Of a stretch of 9,786 bases of DNA, positions 7,552-9,786 are shown in pieces. Made by a program: the position numbers and the translations under genes. The notes under the pieces are model-generated. The model did not search any database. It was not told the DNA's origin and was given only the letters and a program-made list of their open reading frames with translations. The number at the start of each line of letters is the position of its first letter. The first letter of the stretch is position 1. Source of the DNA: Treponema sp. GTDB taxonomy: Bacteria; Spirochaetota; Spirochaetia; Treponematales; Breznakiellaceae. The DNA is taken from assembly GCA_031255815.1 (NCBI GenBank), contig JAIRRU010000169.1, positions 1 through 9,786 on the forward strand. Direction: 5' to 3'.

Positions 7552-8823
7552 TTAGTTCCTCAGCGCCCCGCACTTGGCCTCCAGATCCCGGAGGAAGGCG
7601 TCGGAAGGAACGGCCTTGGAATTCACCGCCTGGTTGAAGGCGTCGTGATAGAGAAGCTTTACCGCGTTCCAGTCTTTGTACTGGGTGGAGGGAACCCCGC
7701 TGACGATGGTACTGCCCAGCATCCGGTTCCCCGCGGTCATTATTACGTCCCCGCTTCCCAGGAGGGGGCCGACTTCGCTGATGGGGCTTAACACGCCGCC
7801 GTTATTGATGCAGAAATCGTAGTTGTTCTGAGGGGTGGTAACAAAGTCAATCCATTTTTGGGCCAGATCCGTGTGGGGCGCCCCCTTCTGAATCCCCCAG
7901 CACCACGCGCCGGAAGTGGAACCCGCGCCCCTGCTGCCCTTGGGCGCGGCGCCGATGATCCATTCGTTGGGGGCCGCGTTGTAGGCCACGCCGATGGGGC
8001 CCATGTGGGCGAAGGTAAGCCACACCGCGCCGCTCTGCATGGGATCCGTGGGAGCGGTATACTGCGCCTGCTCGGGGTAGAAGGCGTTTTCCGCCGCCAT
8101 GGCCGCGATAAGCTCCAGGGCCTTCTTAAAGCCCGCGGAGGTGAAATCGGGGAAGCCGCCGCCGTAAGCGAGGCCCATGCCCGCCATGGGGTAGAGGAGC
8201 TGGGAGCCCTGGTTGTTGGCGGGCATCATGGTTTTCCCCACCCCCTCGCCCTTGGCGATGTTGATCGCCCACTGGACGTACTGTTCCCAGGTAATGCCGT
8301 CAACAACGTTCTGCCTCGTAAGCCCCGAAGGCAGGTATTTGAGGGCGTCCACGTTGGCGGCCAGGACATAGACATCGAAAGAATTGGGGATAAAGTAACG
8401 GACGCCGCCCTTATTGGTGGTCTCGTCGTACATTTTAGTGATGGTAACTCCCGGATGGATAAAACCGGAAATATCCTCCATCCATCCGCCGTTCACATAG
8501 GGGGCCATGTTGGCCGTGTCCGCGTAGACTATGTCGCTGATGATGTTTTTGGTGTCCTGCTCGCTTTCGATCTTCCGTATCGTATCGGCCTGGCTGATAA
8601 ACTCCACATTCACCTTAACCCCGTGCTGGGTCTCGAATTTCTTGACGTAGACATCGATAAGGTACTCCTTCTCCGCGGGCTGGGGGGTTCCGCTGTATAC
8701 GATGTTCAACTCCCTCGAGCCCCCGGCCCCCGTATTTGCCTGGGAACCCCCCCTGGCAAAGGCCGGGGCGGCGCAGGCAAACAGGGCCAGAGCCAGACAG
8801 AGAAACGTTTTGGCGGTTTTCAT
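7552..8823 (-). CDS. Extracellular sugar-binding protein of the ABC importer (family 1)
   Basis: A 423-residue exported protein that should capture the sugar and hand it to the permeases. The N-terminus is a classical signal: basic MKTAK, a hydrophobic core (6-19), then AFA before R24, giving a Sec cleavage site after A23. LFAC (14-17) is a possible relaxed lipobox, so lipidation at C17 cannot be excluded. The mature start is rich in Gly, Ser and Gln, a style common in treponemal binding proteins. SDIVYADTANMAPYVNGGWM (96-115) and the segment GAWCWGIQKGAP near the C-terminus are typical of CUT1 binding proteins. The start is well supported by AGGAGG 7 nt upstream. As first gene of the operon it is followed by two hairpins, which fits the excess expression such proteins need. 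The ligand is not identifiable from sequence alone. Confidence 0.92.
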   Translation of the reverse strand: MKTAKTFLCLALALFACAAPAFARGGSQANTGAGGSRELNIVYSGTPQPAEKEYLIDVYVKKFETQHGVKVNVEFISQADTIRKIESEQDTKNIISDIVYADTANMAPYVNGGWMEDISGFIHPGVTITKMYDETTNKGGVRYFIPNSFDVYVLAANVDALKYLPSGLTRQNVVDGITWEQYVQWAINIAKGEGVGKTMMPANNQGSQLLYPMAGMGLAYGGGFPDFTSAGFKKALELIAAMAAENAFYPEQAQYTAPTDPMQSGAVWLTFAHMGPIGVAYNAAPNEWIIGAAPKGSRGAGSTSGAWCWGIQKGAPHTDLAQKWIDFVTTPQNNYDFCINNGGVLSPISEVGPLLGSGDVIMTAGNRMLGSTIVSGVPSTQYKDWNAVKLLYHDAFNQAVNSKAVPSDAFLRDLEAKCGALRN

Positions 8824-8850
8824 TTTTTTCCTCCTGAAAATTGATAGCCT

Positions 8851-8883
8851 CAGGCCTTCCCGGAATTCGGGAAACTTGGCCTG
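8851..8883 (-). promoter_or_regulatory. Leader hairpin upstream of the binding-protein ribosome site
   Basis: Inner arms TTCCCG (8857-8862) and CGGGAA (8868-8873) flank a 5-nt loop. Outer arms CAGGCC (8851-8856) and GGCCTG (8878-8883) extend the stem to 12 pairs, with a 4-nt bulge. In the transcript it ends about 17 nt before the AGGAGG ribosome site of the binding-protein gene. It could stabilise the 5' end of the mRNA or affect initiation. The structure is directly visible; the role is inferred. Confidence 0.55.
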
Positions 8884-8885
8884 GG

Positions 8886-8953
8886 AACCCGTTGCGCTTG
8901 CGGGTTTTCGCGGCTTTTTTCGTTAAAAAAAACCGTGAAAACCACGATTAACG
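8886..8953 (-). promoter_or_regulatory. Possible attenuator-like fold in the operon leader
   Basis: Several inverted repeats overlap here. CGTTAA (8921-8926) pairs with TTAACG (8948-8953), enclosing CGTG/CACG (8934-8937 with 8943-8946). In the operon transcript the inner stem is followed by a run of eight U. A competing fold pairs the T-run 8915-8920 with the A-run 8925-8932. Further downstream in the leader, AACCCG (8886-8891) pairs with CGGGTT (8901-8906). A weak stem plus U8, with a mutually exclusive alternative, resembles an attenuator. The stem is short and no known riboswitch class is recognised. Confidence 0.3.
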
Positions 8954-8979
8954 GGCTCCTTTGGGAGTTTGCAAGGTAT

Positions 8980-9002
8980 AAATATTCATTTAATGAATAT
9001 TT
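8980..9002. promoter_or_regulatory. Perfect AT-rich palindrome, probable operator
   Basis: Arms AAATATTCATT (8980-8990) and AATGAATATTT (8992-9002) form a perfect 11-bp inverted repeat around one central T. It lies between the divergent genes, overlapping the candidate -10 region of the operon. The symmetry and length suit a site for a dimeric regulator. It has no T-run or GC stem that would suggest a terminator. It does not obviously match a known DtxR/MntR box, so which protein binds it is unknown. Confidence 0.6.
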
Positions 9003-9077
9003 AAACGTTTTTATGCGCGAAACGCAACAAACCCCTGGGCTTATTTTAACACATTTTTCTGCCGGATGGTAGTAAAA

Positions 9078-9119
9078 AGATCCATTGACAGGGAGGAATT
9101 TATCCCCCAAACTGGATCT
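9078..9119 (+). promoter_or_regulatory. Long imperfect inverted repeat just before the regulator start
   Basis: AGATCCA (9078-9084) pairs exactly with TGGATCT (9113-9119). Inside, TTG (9085-9087) pairs with CAA (9108-9110), and GGGA (9091-9094) with TCCC (9103-9106), around loop GGAATTTA. The repeat ends two bases before the ATG. As RNA it would bury both GGGAGGA (9091-9097) and the GGA nearest the start. As DNA it could be an autoregulatory operator. Which of the two applies is not decided by the sequence. Confidence 0.5.
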
Positions 9120-9121
9120 AT

Positions 9122-9493
9122 ATGACGCAATCCTTGGAAGATTATCTTGAAATGGTTAGTTTCCTCGCCGACGAAGGGGAAGTCCGCATAACGGACATCG
9201 CCGCCCGGCTGGGGGTGAGCAAGCCTTCGGTGCTTACCGCCCTGCGGACTCTGGAGGAACAGGGCCTTCTGGAGCATGAGCGCTACCGGACGGTAAGCCT
9301 TACCCAGAAAGGGGTGATCCAGGCGGCGGAAATCAGGGATCGTCACAGTTTCCTTACCGTTTTTCTTAAAGACGTGGTAGGGGTAAGCGCCGAGGTGGCG
9401 GAAAAAGACGCCTGCAAGATGGAACACCTCCTTTCGGCGGAAACCTTGAAAAAAATGAAGGCCCTGGCAAAATCAAAGAAAAAAGCGTCTTGA
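9122..9493 (+). CDS. DtxR/MntR-family metal-dependent transcriptional regulator
   Basis: A 123-residue DNA-binding protein. A winged helix-turn-helix fills the first 63 residues, with ITDIAARLGVSKPSVLTAL (23-41) as recognition segment and an RTVSLTQKG wing (56-64). The metal-binding and dimerisation half follows. By alignment to Bacillus MntR and DtxR, the ligand positions are D7, E10, H75, C98, E101 and H102. D7 and E10 are MntR-like, while C98 in DACKMEH is DtxR-like. There is no SH3-like C-terminal domain, as in MntR and unlike DtxR, and the protein is somewhat shorter than MntR, ending in a lysine-rich tail. The ATG at 9122 puts SLEDYLE at the expected N-terminal place. Its ribosome site is weak (GGA 5 nt upstream) and lies in an inverted repeat. 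It is transcribed divergently from the sugar operon. Family members usually control Mn, Fe or Zn uptake, so control of the operon is uncertain. Confidence 0.88.
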   Translation: MTQSLEDYLEMVSFLADEGEVRITDIAARLGVSKPSVLTALRTLEEQGLLEHERYRTVSLTQKGVIQAAEIRDRHSFLTVFLKDVVGVSAEVAEKDACKMEHLLSAETLKKMKALAKSKKKAS

Positions 9494-9519
9494 AAGGCCG
9501 CGAATTAAAAGGCGGTCTT
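9494..9519 (+). terminator. Candidate terminator hairpin after the regulator gene
   Basis: AAGGCCGC (9494-9501) pairs with GCGGTCTT (9512-9519) over eight positions, one of them G-U, with a 10-nt loop, starting directly after the TGA stop. Only a short UCUU lies in the right arm and no U-run follows, so efficiency as an intrinsic terminator is doubtful. Confidence 0.35.
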
Positions 9520-9581
9520 GCCCCTCGCGCTCAGCCTGCGTGTTGAATTATTTTACGAATTGCGGTATATATTTCGATAAC

Positions 9582-9637
9582 TGAGCTTGTCCCAAACCCG
9601 GTTGGCGCGGAAACTTCGTTTCCGATGAAACTATCGG
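9582..9637 (+). repeat. Relative of the intergenic REP-like repeat, with hairpins
   Basis: TGAGCTTGT (9582-9590) repeats the edge of the 7493-7541 palindrome. It is followed by CCCAAACCCGGTTGGCGCGG, which resembles that element's AACC/GGTT and GCGG core with changes. A perfect hairpin CGGAAAC (9608-9614) with GTTTCCG (9618-9624), loop TTC, comes next. It overlaps an alternative stem, CCGAT (9622-9626) with ATCGG (9633-9637). The rest of 9520-9786 shows no convincing coding frame, only a spurious-looking minus frame of 62 codons. Confidence 0.45.
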
Positions 9638-9747
9638 AATCCGCTGAATTTTGAGGGATTGCCCGTAAGTCTTTGCAGGGGGTGGGTATGCCGTATTACA
9701 GGCAGACAGACGCGCGGATTGTCGTACAAGTTTCACTTTGGGGGGCG

Positions 9748-9763
9748 CCCCCCCCCCCCCCCC
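9748..9763. repeat. 16-base poly-C tract
   Basis: An uninterrupted run of 16 C, preceded by GGGGGG (9740-9745) and CG, so the G-run and part of the C-run could fold back. Such tracts are prone to length changes by slippage and in some bacteria, including treponemes, sit in phase-variable promoters. Here it lies near the window edge with no gene visible on either side, and a read or assembly error in its length is possible. Confidence 0.8.
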
Positions 9764-9786
9764 GCCCGGGCTAGAAAAAATATTAC

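Larger units (their letters stand above)
8824..9121. promoter_or_regulatory. Divergent promoter region between operon and regulator
   Basis: This 298-nt gene-free stretch must hold promoters for both directions. For the operon, a weak candidate on the minus strand is TTGCGT (9027-9022), a 17-nt spacer and TTAAAT (9004-8999). It overlaps the right arm of the palindrome at 8980-9002 and would give a leader of about 165 nt. For the regulator, a weak candidate is TTAACA (9046-9051) and TAGTAA (9070-9075), spaced 18 nt. A better-looking TTGACA at 9085-9090 has no matching -10 box. Neither promoter is secure. The individual structured elements are listed separately. Confidence 0.4.

Noticed and set aside
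7858..8844. 328-codon plus-strand open frame antisense to the binding-protein gene
   Set aside because: The translation has no recognisable fold and the frame mirrors a clear secreted binding protein. It is a compositional shadow.
9085..9090. TTGACA as -35 box of the regulator promoter
   Set aside because: No acceptable -10 hexamer lies 16-18 nt downstream before the ATG at 9122, and the hexamer falls inside the inverted repeat 9078-9119.
8850..9110. 86-codon minus-strand open frame in the divergent region
   Set aside because: It covers the palindrome and leader hairpins, has no recognisable domain, and ends near the binding-protein ribosome site. It is more likely noncoding.
9548..9736. 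62-codon minus-strand open frame in the right-hand region
   Set aside because: No ribosome site or recognisable motif is seen, and it overlaps the repeat-like hairpins.
9494..9786. CRISPR array or tRNA in the gene-free right end
   Set aside because: No regularly spaced direct repeats and no cloverleaf-compatible segment were found.

Overview
The window looks like a piece of GC-rich bacterial chromosome carrying one compact sugar-uptake and catabolism operon on the minus strand (8823 down to 44). A small divergent metalloregulator gene lies on the plus strand (9122-9493). The host is most likely a spirochaete of the Treponema type. That is an inference from the Gly/Ser/Gln-rich start of the mature solute-binding protein and from the DtxR/MntR-like regulator; no phylogenetic marker gene is present, so it remains tentative.

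In transcription order the operon encodes a secreted solute-binding protein (7552-8823), two inner-membrane permeases (6544-7425 and 5498-6544), a MalK/UgpC-type ATPase (4360-5457), a GH38 alpha-mannosidase (1733-4363) and a GH13_18 sucrose-phosphorylase-family enzyme (44-1723). Most junctions are tight: a 1-nt overlap between the permeases, a 4-nt overlap between ATPase and mannosidase, and a 9-nt gap between the two enzymes. The two wider gaps (126 nt after the binding protein, 40 nt before the ATPase) carry hairpins that share an exact 12-mer and look like REP-type elements. They probably set the ratio of binding protein to the rest of the transporter.

Functionally this is a complete CUT1 importer feeding two cytoplasmic enzymes that lack signal peptides. 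GH38 would remove an alpha-mannosyl group. The GH13_18 enzyme would phosphorolyse an alpha-glucoside to glucose 1-phosphate. Its active-site motifs fit the glucosylglycerate phosphorylase-like branch better than true sucrose phosphorylase. The pairing suggests a mixed mannosyl/glucosyl substrate, for example the compatible solute mannosylglucosylglycerate, or separate mannosyl- and glucosylglycerate. This pathway is the main hypothesis of interest and is not proven by the sequence.

The 298-nt divergent region (8824-9121) holds a perfect 11-bp-arm AT-rich palindrome, several potential hairpins in the binding-protein leader, and a long imperfect inverted repeat ending two bases before the regulator start codon. 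The right end (9494-9786) has no convincing gene. It holds a possible terminator hairpin, a third relative of the intergenic repeat, and a 16-C homopolymer. The left 43 bases lie downstream of the operon and may contain the last codons of a convergent gene.
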